NCBI GenBank assembly: GCA_002104905.1
Contig: MCFE01000457.1
Span: 1 to 64,000, forward strand
Length of the DNA: 64,000 nt
Source of the DNA: Basidiobolus meristosporus CBS 931.73
Lineage: Eukaryota; Basidiobolomycota; Basidiobolomycetes; Basidiobolales; Basidiobolaceae
Direction: 5' to 3'
Of the stretch, positions 10,969 through 23,450 are shown piece after piece. The notes under the pieces were generated by a model, which was not told where the DNA came from, did not search any database, and worked only from the letters and a program-made list of their open reading frames with translations. Made by a program: the position numbers and the translations under genes. Each line of letters opens with the position of its first letter. Within the stretch, counting starts at the first letter, position 1.

Positions 10969-12359
10969 CCGAAGGCTCAATCTATCCTGGGCTTATCCCT
11001 CTCTGCGCTGATATGGGGATCATTCGAATTTGGTTGAAGCCGATCCGATCGTCTCGGTTTTTTTCCTCCCTTCTCGATCTAGCCTCATTCTCCAGCAAAT
11101 CTCCTGGGGCAAAGGCAGTTGGTCAGCTCTGGGGGGGGGTCTAACTCATGACCCTGAGCAATCAGAACAGATTTCCTGTGGCTTCTACCCCGTATTGTAC
11201 TCCACCAGCATTCCCGCCGAGACTCACACGTGGAATCCTCCAGTAAAGCCTGCAAGTTCCACGGATATTCCTGGGAGCTTTTAATTCTTTGAGACATGCG
11301 TGGAGCGGGGGCGAGGGGTTGGAGCGACTAGGCAGGAAGGTTTTTTCGTAATGGTTCAGGACTTGCCTGCGACCCAGTCGATTATCATAATTGTGATCAT
11401 GTTTGCATACACTGAGCCAGAAACTTTGTACCTGAGCGTTGAGAAGAAACGATATCCAATTTGCCAAGCATGCCTCCACAACTCGGTATGATATGATTCT
11501 CCACTTGTGGCACCAAACAGTTTGCAAGGTTGGCCACAGTGCAATTGGGTTACTTGGGCAAGGTGTGGTACGTAAGGCGACTGTCCAAGGCCATATTGGA
11601 CCAATTTTCCATGACTTGGAAACACACATGATAGGGTTGTGTTACAGAGATCAAGGCTGTACCAAAGATATGGGATCATTATACAATGGCTGGCTGTGAG
11701 GGGATTGGCTTTTTGCTATTCAGTAGGCTTGATGCAAACTAACCTCAAGGGCAGGGTTGAACAGAGGTACTCCACATACCTTCTGAGCACTGGTGATGAA
11801 GAAGCATAAGGCTCCCCCTTGAGGCGTTGCTTGATATGAAATCATCATCGGTGGGATCTTAACTGGTAAGCCACTCGCCGCCTCCACATTATCTCCACAC
11901 AGGAAACCAACCTCTCTGACCAGAGTTTCGTAGAAGATCTAGACACATGGACCAGATCCTCCCGCTGACGAAGGTATCAAGCTTATCCCGATATCTGGCG
12001 CTTGTATGCGCCAGATGGCCAGCTTGCATTGATGGGTTGCAATCAATGGGCAACAGGCGGGACCCCATTGAATACACGAGATTGAGAAAATCCACATTTT
12101 ATCACTGATCCAGAGACAGGGTTGACAAGCGATTTGTTCGGGCGGGGAGAAGGGGCCAGGAGTAGTGAATGAGTGGGTACTGGGGGGGAAAGAAAAGCTA
12201 GGGGTAGGCTGAAGGTATCCTCGCTAGTAGATCTGCAAACGTAACCAAGCATACAATGAAAGATCATACATGAACCGATCAATATATCCGTATGAGAAAT
12301 GCTCGAGCAATCGCTAGCACCAGCACCAGTGCTAGGCGGAGGATTCGGGGGGGGGGGGG
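10969..12359. other. Intergenic, no gene recognised; G homopolymer at its right end
   Basis: Open frames of up to 155 codons on the minus strand near 11.16-11.68 kb show no family resemblance and no splice-linked partners that I can support. A run of 13 G residues (about 12347-12359) abuts the stop codon of the tyrosinase gene. Confidence 0.4.
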
Positions 12360-13676
12360 TTATTGATTGAATTTCCTGACCCAGAGCGCGTTCTCAAGCT
12401 CCAAGAGGCGTACCTTACGCTCATCAAAGCCGTACATACGGATCGACTCGAGGTCCAGGGCCGCTGGAACGTTCACTTTCCGCAGGTCGCGATTCAGGGG
12501 GCCGGGAAGATCCAAAAGCTGGGCATAGTCGGGCTGGTCCACTCCGATCAGGCTGTCGATCACCTCGTTCAACCGCAGGGTGGAATTCAGCGAGTTGAGC
12601 AGCTCCTCGACTGGCTCGTCGACCAGCCATCGTTTATCCAGGTCCACCGCACGTCGGCTTCTGCCGGTGGAGTACCGATAGCACAGCGAGGTGGTGTCGA
12701 TCACATCCCCCACTGTGTATCCGAATGGGTCCAAAGGATCGTTCAGGGTGGCTTGGCGGTCATTGACGGGATTGAACCCGCTGTAGTCCATGGCTATCCT
12801 CGGGTTCTCTTCTTGCCAGTCGGCCCAGATCTTGTCGATGAAGGCGTGGTGCATCCAGAAGAGCGGGCTGAAATACAATGGGGATGGTGGGTAAGTGACG
12901 GAGCACACATGCACATGCGAGCAAATCAACCGGCCTGAAGGCCACTGATTCACCCGACCGATTATCAGCGGGTCACTTACTCGTTCGGGCTGGACATCAC
13001 CCTGAAATCTCCGCCAATACCGAAGTGAACGTTGGCATGTGGCCCCGGTTCAATGTAACCGCGAAGCTCGTCATAGCTACGAGAGCGACGAATGATGTTG
13101 TTGATGGATTGGGCCGACCAGAAGGAGGAGATCGACTGGCCATTGTCCCATCGTCGAGCCAGGCAGTGGTATCTAGGGTATGGGGCCTGCCAGCCTCCAA
13201 ACGGCCCGTCTAGCAGACAGCTCGCACGGTTACCGCTGCCATTCCCGCCTAGCCAACTCCATAGCTCGCTGCTCTCCGGACTCCATGCATCGATGGTCCA
13301 GTCCTAGCGGGAAATCATGAATGTGGGCGGCCTGAAGGCTCGGGGGCTGCTTACCACTTACCCAGTACGGCAACATCATGTTGGGATCGATCGAGCGTAG
13401 GGCGTTCTCAAACTGGTAGATGAAGAACCGATGCCAGGGGAAGAAGGGCGGGGTGGAGTGGGCGTGGGGGACGTAGGATAGGTGAACGTTGACGAGTTGG
13501 TCGTAGAGGCCGGTCTGCTTCAGAGTGTTCACCGCGGTAATGAAGTTCGTCCTTTCCTCCGCGGTGAGCTGGCGAAACTCCCTTCGCTCGTTGATCTCGC
13601 CACACCCTTGTCCATGGGACAGGGGGATGCTGGTGGCCACGAGCAAGGATAACATCCACTTTTTCATCAGTCGCAT
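12360..13676 (-). CDS. Secreted tyrosinase, three exons
   Basis: Tyrosinase is a type 3 copper enzyme that hydroxylates monophenols and oxidises diphenols to quinones, feeding melanin formation. Exons are 13676-13362, 13303-12981 and 12867-12360, with introns of 58 nt (GTAAGT...GCTAG) and 113 nt (GTAAGT...TTCAG). The protein is 381 residues. It starts with a signal peptide (MKKWMLSLLVATSIPLSHGQ after a three-residue lead). CuA is VHLSYVPHAH followed by FFPWHRFF, with candidate ligands His65, His73 and His82. CuB is PHANVHFGIGGDF followed by [20 protein letters not shown], with His194, His198 and the His-His at 219-220. It is shorter than mushroom-type tyrosinases and lacks their large C-terminal lid domain. 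The second intron splits the Asp codon just before the CuB PLFW motif, and the joined frame is seamless. Confidence 0.96.
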
Positions 13677-14470
13677 CGTTCACGAAATGTCGTAGGAAAA
13701 GCGAGGGCGCAACAGAAAGGTGGCAGCTGTATCAAGGGTTCTCTTGGGTGGGTGGGCTCGGGAATCGAAGATGCGCAATACTGGCGATACCCAACCACCC
13801 TGTCAGCGTTTATATTGGTTGTATGGGGACGCCGCGAAGTTCCGAACACTTCCCTCGTTTGTTGGTTGCCGAGGATGGGGTGCATGTCGACTCGCAGGCC
13901 CCCAAGGCATCCCGTAACTATCTCCAAAGGGTAGCCTCCCCACTGGCCCATCCGGCATCGACAAAGTTTGAAACCATGCAGCCGCTCTCTAATCCCGCTT
14001 CATCTCGCATCCCTGGAAAACTCTCCAAGCGCCCAAACATCCAGCAAACAAGCGGGCCTCCATGAGCCTGCCCAGCCTTGGCCCAAGAAACCCGCTGTTA
14101 CAATGAAGATGCTGGCTAGCTCGGCAATGATCCGTCGGCCACGTGAAGGAGCATGCAAGGACTGTTGACTCGCACAGATCGAGCTTCCAATGGCACGACG
14201 AGTCGCGGTAGAATCAACGGTTTATTCTATCAACTTTTACAGGTGGCCAAGCGTGTTTTTAGAAGATCTGGGTAGGTATGATACAGAGCTCAATGGAAAC
14301 AACGGAATAACGCATAAACTGATAAGGAATACATGGATTGCTTCAAGGGCTAGACTCAGGTGAAGAGGCGGTACAAAGGGATAGGTGAAGAGTTCTAATA
14401 CATTATTTACAGATTAACATATGTCGATATAGGCAGGCTAAAGTTACAATTTTCACAGAGGACGCTCCTC
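13677..14470. other. Intergenic, upstream of tyrosinase
   Basis: This should contain the tyrosinase promoter on the left and the 3' region of the Atos-family gene on the right. I see no further gene or clear site. Confidence 0.4.
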
Positions 14471-16822
14471 TTATTTCGGCAAAATCTTCAGTGATTTATC
14501 GGCCTTGAACTCGCCCGCAGCTGGATGTGCTACTTGGTCATCGTACTCCGGGGTTTGCTTCGGCTCGATACGCACTTCCTCGCAGCGGTCGGCACTTCGC
14601 AGGCTCTCTTCGCTCAGCTTGATCTTCAAGAGGCTTTCGGAGATCGTGGATGTAATCGAAGGCCGGCGGAATTCCCGCCTTGCAAACGCTTCAGCAGCGG
14701 AGAACGGAGTCAGAACATTTCCATTGACGTCCATGGGTGGAGAGATGATGGCGGGCTCGATTACGTCCATGATACGCTCCTTGGTGGGCGAGAGGTTCAG
14801 GGCGGGAATGTACTTCGGCTCCCCCGGGCCTTCGCACATAACTTTGAGGCGCTCGCTGCCGTCGGGGACGCGGTGGGAGAAGACTACCCGGATGTTTTTG
14901 TACAGGTAGATGCGTTTCTTCGAGGGCGAGCAAAACTGCAGATGAATTGCGTAACGCAGAGTTCGGCTTTCGCTGGGTGATTCTGGCACTGAATAAGATT
15001 TCTGGCGTAAAAATGTCTTCGAATTCTCTGGCATATCCGAAAAATCATACGGAATGAGGAAAAACTTCACGGCGGTTTTGTTGGGGTTTTTGATGACCAC
15101 TTGCAGTTGGCCCTTGGGGGGGATTCTGTACCCGTGCGGGAACCTTTTGTCATTGACATTCTGGAGCTCCCCGCCCTCGAGATCCACCGTGCCCACATAA
15201 GGGGATGGTGAATCGGAGTTCCCATGCTGATAGAAATAAGCTGGAAAGTCTAGGTTGAGGTGCGGCGGGCACTTCAGCGAGGGCTTGCACTTGCCTTTAC
15301 CAAGAACCCCAATTTGAACGGCGAAGTTGATGGGTTTCGAAGGAAGGGTGGACATTCTTCCGCTCAAGATGGATTCTTCATAGCTCCCTACCAGTGAGCC
15401 AAACAATTCCGAAGGGTTCAAGCATGAGAGGCTAGATCTGCGGCCCCCGTATCTCGGAGGCATCATTGCTCCCATCATGCTGGGCTGATACAGAGGGCTG
15501 TTTCTAGGAACCGAGTGCTTAAAAGGGGACAGAGGGGATGGTGAGGGTGGAGTCAGATTAATTTGGCAATTGTATGGCTTAAGGATGGTAGGCTCTACTG
15601 TGGAACTTGCGACCGGTTGATTCAAAGCAAATCGTCTATTCTCTTCGCGGACGATGGAGGAATGGCTCTCGGCAAACGGGTGGGTAAAGGTATGGTGAGG
15701 AGAGTCGCCAATGGGTGAAGCAGCCGGAATGCTCACTGGACGCGAAAGTCTGAACGACGGGGGCGCTCCCATCCGATCTTCCTCCGTGTTCCATTTCGTG
15801 AATCGAGTCTCGTTGAGCTCTTCGACATCTTCCTTGCTTCCGCTGGCATGTTCCGTTTCTTCTTTAAGAATAGCTAATTTTTGTGTTGTGGTGTGATGCA
15901 AACTTTTTGACATATATCCTCCTTGCAAACTATCCAGTGCCGATGATTTGCGTTTGAGTTGAGGCGTCTGCTGGCCAGCTTCGTAAGTGTGTCTGACAGG
16001 GTCCGCGAAGTCGCCAAGAGCAGACTCTGATACATCGTGATCTACGCGTTCAGGATCCTTTGTGAAATCAGTCAGAACAAGGCCGATTGAAAGTAGCAGA
16101 TGTGGGCAAGTGTACCTCTTTGACGTATTCGAGATGCGTTTCGGTTGGAACCTGACCTTCGCCTGCTTTGATCTTTTCCAACTCCTCAGTGCAGTACGAT
16201 ACACACACATTCAGCTTTCCAAAAGCAGTAGAAGCCCCGTTGAATTGGTTGCTGGTAAGACTCAGTTCGCTCGGGAAACACTTTGTTGAGCACACGCTGC
16301 CGTAAGCTGCAATATCATAACCCAACTCTTCTTTCGGGATCTGGTTCGTGCCGATAACAGAATGAAGGGGCAGGAATCGTATCTGAGAATAGATGGATTG
16401 CAAAAGTAGGACGAGCTGTGTGGTGTCTAATTTACTACGCTCGTTCAGCTTTCGCTCGCTGGGTGAAAGGACATCAAGGATTAGTGGGGTTTGCGATGAC
16501 AAGGTTGCATCCGTTCGACCACTCACCAACTCTCAAACGAGATGGACCAACATTCGAGCAGGGCATTATTGGGCTTGCTAAAAATGTGGATATGGATAGG
16601 GGCACCATTTTTCCAGGCGTTAAGGGCGCTATCGAACGAATGCTCAGGTTGCTAAGGGAACTAGGGTTCAGCAAGTTGTACTAGGACATGAACACGCCCA
16701 GGCAAACAACGAACCTGTGTACTAATTCTTGCTCTTAGAATGATTTGACTAATTTTTGTAACAAATTCCATTTCAAATTTCGTGTCCAAATGTTGACTGC
16801 TAGCTATAGGCAGCAAAGGCAT
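14471..16822 (-). CDS. Atos-family (FAM214-like) protein with N-terminal HORMA-like region, at least four exons
   Basis: Exons are about 16822-16715, 16651-16527, 16458-16116 and 16057-14471. Introns of 63, 68 and 58 nt are all GT-AG and keep the frame, giving about 720 residues. The N-terminal part (EFVTKISQIILRARIST, then ALNAWKNGAPIHIHIF, LLECWSISFES and LVLLLQSIYSQIRFLPL) resembles the HORMA-like fold shared by Atg13 and the N-terminus of Atos/FAM214 proteins. A long Ser/Pro-rich linker follows. The C-terminal Atos conserved domain is clear: FPHGYRIPPKGQLQVVIKNP, VKFFLIPYDFSDMP, TFLRQKSYSV, LRYAIHLQFCSPSKKRIYLY and IRVVFSHRVPDGSERLK. Relatives include Drosophila Atossa, a nuclear factor, and yeast proteins annotated for meiotic chromosome segregation; function here is inferred. 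The ATG at 16822 is uncertain: CTTACTAATG...TATAG just there could be the end of another intron, with a first exon upstream near 16.9-17.1 kb. Confidence 0.85.
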
Positions 16823-19800
16823 TAGTAAGAGCAGTCCAGAAAACAAGGAGCAGACTACCCTGGGGGTACTGACTTGACACAACTTCAAGGGCACTTGGCA
16901 TATTTTGAGTTTAACTGGCGAGTCGAAACAGACAGTGGTGGACGAATTGAAGTTGAAACGAACGAGTTGTCTTTTTTTACCAGTAGCAGTGAACCAGATG
17001 CAACTTCTTTGGGGGGTGAGAAAGTCGACGACGAGACTGACAATGCTTTGGAAAGAACTTTTCTCAATGAACTCTAGGTGCACACAGTTCACTCAGCTAC
17101 TTATTTTCTAAGTCAAAGTGAAGGGCAGTCTGTGATGGAGCCATGCTCTTTTTATAGCCAAGGCGCCCACAGGTTTCGCATGAAAACTGGTCAAATTTTG
17201 AAGTAGATTACGATTTACACCAAACCCATTGAAATATACGGCATGCATGGGATCTTACGTCTGTAGAATGATTCATGATTTAATGAGGGAAATGAATCAT
17301 TTTCCAATCGTAAGTTCCAATTAGAACGCACCCCAGATCTCGTTGGAAATGGCAAAAAACCTTTTCCATATGATTTGTATCGTGAGTTAATAAATTTTCT
17401 TTTGGGTCACCAAGCTCCTGATGACTTGACAATGTCACTTCACCAAACCAATCAACCCCCATATTTCCAGATTAAACCCGCGCTAGACTGGCTGTCCATT
17501 GGCTCTGGATGAGGTTAAGGCGAATTAATTCAGTCATGTACAGATTAATGAGACTATATATATATTAGACTAGCTCCTACGTTGCAGCCTGTGTTTCTCT
17601 GATGGATATTACGTGTAACCGGACGAGGTTGGAAACAATAGCAAACCTGTTGAAGCACACACTCTAATCCTTGTGCTTGCCTCTGCTGCCCCTACCTCTC
17701 GCTGCCTCACCCCTTAGCTTGCCATAGTCGTCGGGGTGGCCAGAAATGCTCATGCTTCGACGGCAGAGGGTGGCGGATATGGCAGGCGTAGTCGCATTTC
17801 CAGATCCATCATCGTCCACTTCGATGGGTGATAAGCCAGACTCGGCGTCATCCCTCACATGACCAGGAAGCTTGTAACAGACTCAAGACATGGTGACAAA
17901 TAAGGTGCGGGCCATCGCTTGCTTGTACCGTGCAGATTTATGTGGTGCCAAACGCAAGCATCCTGCCGTACAGGCAGCGCAGATGTGGTGGCACCTGCTT
18001 GACACACTTTGTTCACTTGATTAAGAAAGAGGTCAGGTTGCCACCATATTGGATGGAATTTCTTGGCCACCTTGTCACTTGTGTGATACGCTGGCTGGTA
18101 ATTGGGACAAATGGAATGGGTTTCTGCTGCTTCGATTAAATGATCGCTCTTGAATTTTTCTCACATTTCCCCGTATTTCCCAATCCTGATTCCTCTACGT
18201 ATAGCCCCACGGTGCCCATGTGCCTACAGTATAGCTATGAGGTGTCAATGGTACTGTCGTGGTGCCCAATGACGAGATCCAGGTGAAGACTGTTCTGTCT
18301 ACGGGAGAGACAGCCACCGTGCTCTTCTGGAGAAGAGGACACGGTCACCGTCGCTACCCCGCCCCGGTGGCTAGCCATGCTGGCGGTGCCGTCCATGGTC
18401 AGAAAGCGCACTCGTAAGCCTCCAAGCCTGTGTTTTTGGTTTGATCATGCTTGTTCGGGTCTTTGGTGTAGCAGGAGTATCTCGATCTGTACCACTCGCT
18501 GTGGTAAATTTCCCACCTATTTCCATTTGTAGGTCACAAGACTGCAGCGGTGCACTGTATGGAGGGGGTTTGGAACGACCAATGTGGTATGCTAGGCTAG
18601 ATCCTAACTCCAACGGCTTCCACCTTTTCTTCGCTATGCTACACGCGCGCTATGCTGGAAACCACCCTCCTATGCGGCCAGGGCCCCATTCTAGAACGTT
18701 CATGGCAATCGATGGATAAGATCAAGGGGCCGCATCCGCATTTAGCATGCGGTGATCTTTGAGTTCCTACTAGAAATGGGCCTGCATAATCGTGGACTCG
18801 GGCTTGGAAACAGCAGTAATGGGATGCAGGCTCTTAAGGGCCATTTCTCCTTTGGTAAGTAAGACTAACAGGTCTAGGAGGCCAGCTGCAGCTCGCCAAA
18901 CTGTGGAACATTCGCCGGTCAGCCAAAGAGCGCAGAGCTTAAATTTTTACACATGCGCCACACAGCAGGCATGCGGTGGCGCCGGAGAGGTGTTTCAAGG
19001 GGGCCGTGTTTCATCGAATCGCAGGCCATGGGAATGCCAACTTCGCATGCCGAAACACATGCCCATTTGGTCCATATCGATCTGCCTTGGCTATGTGGTA
19101 GATCCAGACTCCACCCATTAATCGATGGCTAGGCCGGAAGGTTACGGCTTCCATCAGATCCATGTAAACAGCTTCGCTCAGGTTAGGCTCCGTTATTTGC
19201 CGTAGTTGGCTGGGCGATTTCTACCCCATTTCAGAGCTCATCGGATGGCAGCGGTTGAATCATGTGGATCCATGGTCTCAGAAGTCTGGCCCGCCCAATG
19301 GGAAGTAGGCAATCATATGACTCGGAGTTTAATGACATCTCTACCGCCGTCAAGATACAAATGAGACGGAGAGAAACCCCGATACCAGGCTTCCTTGGAC
19401 AAGTGATGATCATTTGATGCGTGCATCACTGCGTCCAATGGCTAGGTGCCAATGCCAGGACACGGGAGACGGGAGGTAAATTGGAGCTGGAGTAGCAGTG
19501 CCCAGAAAAGGTGCCTCCCGTTTGCTTATTCGACCGCCAAATCATCATCACCAGCCCCTAGCCAGTTGGCTGCTCACCAGATCATCAATTGATGAGCAAT
19601 GTCTGTCAGGATTACTCAGCTCTCCAAGAATGGCGCCATTAAGCAATCATAATCTCAGTGATCGGTAACTTGTCTGGAGGATTGACTCGGGGTAGCCTGG
19701 GGGTGGCCCTCGCGGGAGACACCCGCGGGCTGAGCTGGCTTTGGGCGGATGGCTCGTGGCGGAGAAGGGGCGCAGTCACGGTGGTCGGGTGGATTTCTGT

Positions 19801-20496
19801 TGCCTTCCTTGATGCGGAGGCGACGATCGTTATGGCGAGGGGCGCGAATCAGTCCAGACGACTCGCAGTAAAACCTCCCGAATCCAAGTCTTATGGCACA
19901 AGGCGGTGGGAGTCGAGCCCAGATCAGGGAATTCAATCGGTTTCATCGAAGGCCAGAGCAGCTGAAGGATAGATCTAGGGGTAGCGTTTTCCAAGATGAA
20001 GACGTACGCGGATCGCTACCAAACCGGCAGCATTCGCCTTGACGCTTGCAAGCTCGTCATAGCATCGAGTTGTTTGAGGTGATGCTTCAATCGAATCCAG
20101 TTTGGTCTCCAGGAGGTCTGACATGGCACGGAATCTCCCATGTCTCATGTATGATAGGAATGTGTACGATTGTGGTCTTTGTCTCATGAATCATGCAGCA
20201 TTCTTGAATCCGCCCACGCTCAACCACTCACCTTCCCCCGTAATTATCCCACTATGTTGCCTAGAGGTTTGCGGACAAATCCCAGTTATTACGTGGATGC
20301 GAGCGCTTCGCTATTGCGTAGACGCCCAATAAATAGGGGCATGCCAATCCCTAGCCTAGCAGGCGTCATTGCTTTAGTACCTAGAGTTCACGTTAGAACA
20401 AGTGGAGGCTGCCATCGCTACTTCCCAATCACTGGCTTTGTCTCCTATCTCTCAACTTGCTTTCTAGTCTCCACCGTCGAACACCTTTTGCTAGAA
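16823..20496. other. Host-like sequence without a supported gene
   Basis: The first 0.3 kb may hold a 5' exon of the Atos-family gene. Two short stretches look mildly coding: 18240-18415 on the plus strand (56 codons after a stop, containing TVLSTGETATVLFWRRG, no ATG) and about 20125-19990 on the minus strand (starting MSDLLETKLDSIEASPQ and reaching a possible GTACGT donor). Neither can be linked to further exons or to a family. The rest has only short frames. Confidence 0.35.
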
Positions 20497-20892
20497 ATGC
20501 AGGAAAGCCAAGTTCTCTATCGCGCCTCACGTTCCCCACTATATGTCGATGAGGAAATACACGACGATGACTCCAACTCTACCCCACGACTCTCACCCAG
20601 TGCTAGATATCGACAGAGCTACGAAGAAGCGCAGCATACTGTCTTTGGTCATAGCAAAAGCCTTTTACTTAGGCGTAGAAACCCTTCCCAGAAGGATGTG
20701 GTCACAAACACCAGTAATCCCACGCGGTCAACGCCCCGAACAAACGAAGAACACAACCCACCCACCGGGGAGTATTCTAGAGTGTGGGTGAACAGTAATT
20801 CCCCGCCCGCATCTGCCCCCAAGTTCGGGGTGGTCATGGATGTGTTTTCGGTGTTGATGATAGTTACGGTCGGATTCGTGATGGTTTTCTAG
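20497..20892 (+). CDS. Hypothetical tail-anchored membrane protein
   Basis: I do not recognise this gene. From the ATG at 20497 the frame encodes 131 residues: a polar, low-complexity N-terminal and central part (starts MQESQVLYRASRSPLYVDEE, then Ser/Thr/Asn/Pro-rich) and a C-terminal hydrophobic stretch VVMDVFSVLMIVTVGFVMVF that ends the protein. A single terminal hydrophobic helix suggests a tail-anchored membrane protein. The frame stays open about 110 codons further upstream without an obvious ATG, so a spliced upstream exon is possible. No neighbour gives context. It could also be a chance open frame. Confidence 0.35.
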   Translation: MQESQVLYRASRSPLYVDEEIHDDDSNSTPRLSPSARYRQSYEEAQHTVFGHSKSLLLRRRNPSQKDVVTNTSNPTRSTPRTNEEHNPPTGEYSRVWVNSNSPPASAPKFGVVMDVFSVLMIVTVGFVMVF

Positions 20893-22990
20893 ACGTACTT
20901 GATGCTAACTCGTATATATTCTCAACGGTGTATTATTGGAACTTGCTAATCAAATTAAAATTTTTCTTACCCATCGGACGCCTGAGGCTCTCGTACTTTG
21001 CCACGTCCTAATGGTTGACCAACGTGGTGGCCTGGTAGGGTGATGCATGGTGCGTTCCCTTTGCCCTAGTTCGTTCCCCAGGCTCATACACCACCTATGG
21101 AATCACGCCGTATCCAATGTCCAAGGTGTATGTCGCATATACTCGTTATACCAGAGTTGGAATGCGCCACCATCTCCATCATTTCTAAATTTATCGAGCG
21201 TAGTGGTCATGCAATATCTGCTAGACGGGCTTATATCAAGATGGATGTGCATATAGAAGTAGGCATAGTGGCGTGATTCGATAGTACAGACAGCATACAT
21301 CCACCTGCACTCGAGTGTTTCCCAGTTCCACATTTGGTGCGACCCCAGGACAGGCGAGCCCAGCTTCCGGCAGTCCAACCCAACTGACCTGAGTGAGTGG
21401 TCGTGGTGCCGTTGGATATGTGCTCTTGTTTGAGTCAGCGCGTCGAACCCCCATAGCTGGCAGGGACTGGCCTTCGGAAACGAAGCCGAATCTGTTCTGC
21501 CAACGGGCAGGATCATGAAAGATTCCCAAAGCTTGTGCCAGCCTTCGGGACGTGTCTCCACGACTCTAGTTGCTCCTTAATATGGCATCAGGGAACCAGC
21601 TGAGGTATAAATGGCCACTCCACCTGAGAGTGAGCACAAGTCATGCGTAAATAGCCTCCCGAGTGCAGGTAATCTGCACCCGCTGGTGCCCGAGGCCCGT
21701 ATCGATGTATCGTGAAATCTCAAGTTGGTGTGTACAAACTTCTGGCCATCCTTCGGGATGGGTTACTGATGGTACACGAGCGGCTGGTTTCACAGGATTC
21801 ATCTGGTGACATTGACAAGGCTCTCCAGACATGACCCTCACCACACAAAGTTGGTGGCGGTATACCAGGGCGGCCCCTGCTCTAACCAGCTTACCTGGAG
21901 TATTGAGGAGGCTTGGAGGTATGTTGACCATAAAAAGCCAACATGTGTATACTTTACCTCATATCCCACTGCTTTAGTGCATCACAAACATCAGGGGCTC
22001 AATTCGTAGTGGCGCACTCAGTTGCTGCGAGTCGTCGCCATCAAAGGTTTGAGGCATGGGCTTGAGTGTGCTCTATCTCTCATTGCAGCTGTTGCAACCA
22101 ACAACGGGCATGCTGGGGGTGCCTTGAGTGTGCAATGGATGCACCTGCGCAAGGGACGTGGATTTCAAAGTCTGAGATCCCATGCTCAGATTCTATGCCA
22201 TCCTTGTGTGGCAGCCAATGGAGCTGTGCTTCTTGCTCAACCCTAACATGTATCTCCATCTCATGCCAAGCCGTATAACTAACCATTCCCAAGAATGTCT
22301 TATACTGCGCTATGGCCTTGCCGGTCACTTTAACCGCCTGGAGAAGAGGGCTATCCCGGCCAATAGCCAGAAGCCTATTGTGCACCTATTTTCCTAACCA
22401 AGGACGACACATCACAAGGAGTTGTTATGAATAACCGCATCAAATCGAACCTACCAATCGCCCAGGGAGCAATGGCATGATGCTGATGACAGTTCCAGAC
22501 GATTCCATGATTTGTATCGGACCTGTCCATGGATGTAACCATTGATGTATAGGTGGTTCTGAGGTCGTCATGATTTTTGCTCTTCACAGCACTTTGACAG
22601 AAGAGGCTTGAATGACCGGACTTCCGGGAGTTCTCCACTTCACTCATCCCAACGTCCTCACCATCGTTCTGATTGGTAAACAGAATCCACCACCAATGAC
22701 CGGTGCAGAATCTCTAGTCACTTAAAGGTCTGGCAGGTTCATTGCCACTTCCTGCCAATTGATTTCCCGATTGTGGCCATACAACCGGTCGAGTCGCTGG
22801 AAGTTCACTGGCACTTGGATGCTCCATGTTGTGTACGGGATCTAATTGTGGAGGCTGGGAACATCAATGGAAATGATCTCTGCTGGTATGTTGTGGAGGA
22901 TGCCGGGAATGGGGGTTGGATCTAATCAATCAGTATCCGTGAATCTGTGGGTATGAATTTGTTTGACTGCCAGATTATCCATCTACTGCA
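20893..22990. other. Unassigned region at the gene/transposon boundary
   Basis: Minus-strand frames (for example 21103-21561, 21641-21931, 22080-22385) are long for non-coding DNA but do not match any family I know and do not join through convincing splice sites. This may be a decayed gene or chance. Base composition becomes AT-rich and CpG-poor to the right of about 22.9 kb. Confidence 0.35.
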
Positions 22991-23340
22991 TGTTTATACT
23001 ATGGCAAATTTCGTATTTCCACCTAAATATTCGCTTGACTTAGTCACTTAGATCATGGCCTACAAATCTTAGAGAATTCTGGCCAAATCCCTTGTTTGGA
23101 TTTACTTGGAGTATTTTCACCAAAACATCTGGTACCCAGAACATGAAAAATCTCAAAGTTGTCCAAACAGCCCCAAGATTTGCATATACATTCTTGGGAT
23201 CTTCCTAGACATATTAGATGTGCTTGTTTTGCCAAGACCATGTAAAAGTATAGTTATTACTTCAGTAAATCACCAAGTGAAAGCCATATAATCTACTTGT
23301 TCTCCCAATCACTTACAATATCTCCAAAACTCTTGCAACA
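22991..23340 (+). repeat. Ty1/copia 5' LTR (degenerate)
   Basis: The sequence is the reverse-complement relative of the LTRs at 470-801 and 25254-25602. It starts TGTTTATAC and ends CTCTTGCAACA. Diagnostic shared blocks include TTTCGTATTTCCACC near the start and TTGTCCAAACAGCCCCAAG in the middle. It is followed directly by a primer-binding site and a gag remnant in the same orientation, so it is the 5' LTR of a plus-strand copia element. A 7-bp insertion near the 5' end and several substitutions show age. Confidence 0.85.
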
Positions 23341-23352
23341 GGTTATGAGCCC
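23341..23352 (+). promoter_or_regulatory. Copia primer-binding site matching initiator tRNA-Met anticodon arm
   Basis: The 12 bases GGTTATGAGCCC start immediately after the LTR terminus CAACA. They are the exact complement of GGGCTCATAACC, the anticodon stem-loop sequence (anticodon CAT) of fungal initiator tRNA-Met. Drosophila copia and yeast Ty5 are known to prime from a half-tRNA cut in this loop, which this site would fit. Confidence 0.7.
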
Positions 23353-23450
23353 CAAGCTGTCACTCTCTGGGATGCTCACTACTGTTATTACTGGAGTTTT
23401 CCCCTCTGCTGAATAGCTGGATAGATCTAACTACCAGGCCTCAAATGTAA

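Noticed and set aside
11162-11679. Minus-strand frames upstream of tyrosinase
   Set aside because: No recognisable motif, and no intron model connects them to each other or to a neighbour.
16116-16822. Reading the HORMA-like exons as a separate Atg13 gene
   Set aside because: The phase-0 intron 16058-16115 joins them seamlessly to the Atos-domain exon, and animal Atos proteins appear to have a similar N-terminus.
18240-18415. Possible plus-strand exon containing TVLSTGETATVLFWRRG
   Set aside because: Looks coding in composition but has no start codon, no convincing partners and no known family.
19655-19972. Frames on both strands in a GC-rich patch
   Set aside because: Both strands are open because of composition; neither protein shows domain features.
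21103-22647. Series of minus-strand frames that could be a decayed gene
   Set aside because: Frames do not join through plausible splice sites and I recognise no domain, so no gene was called.
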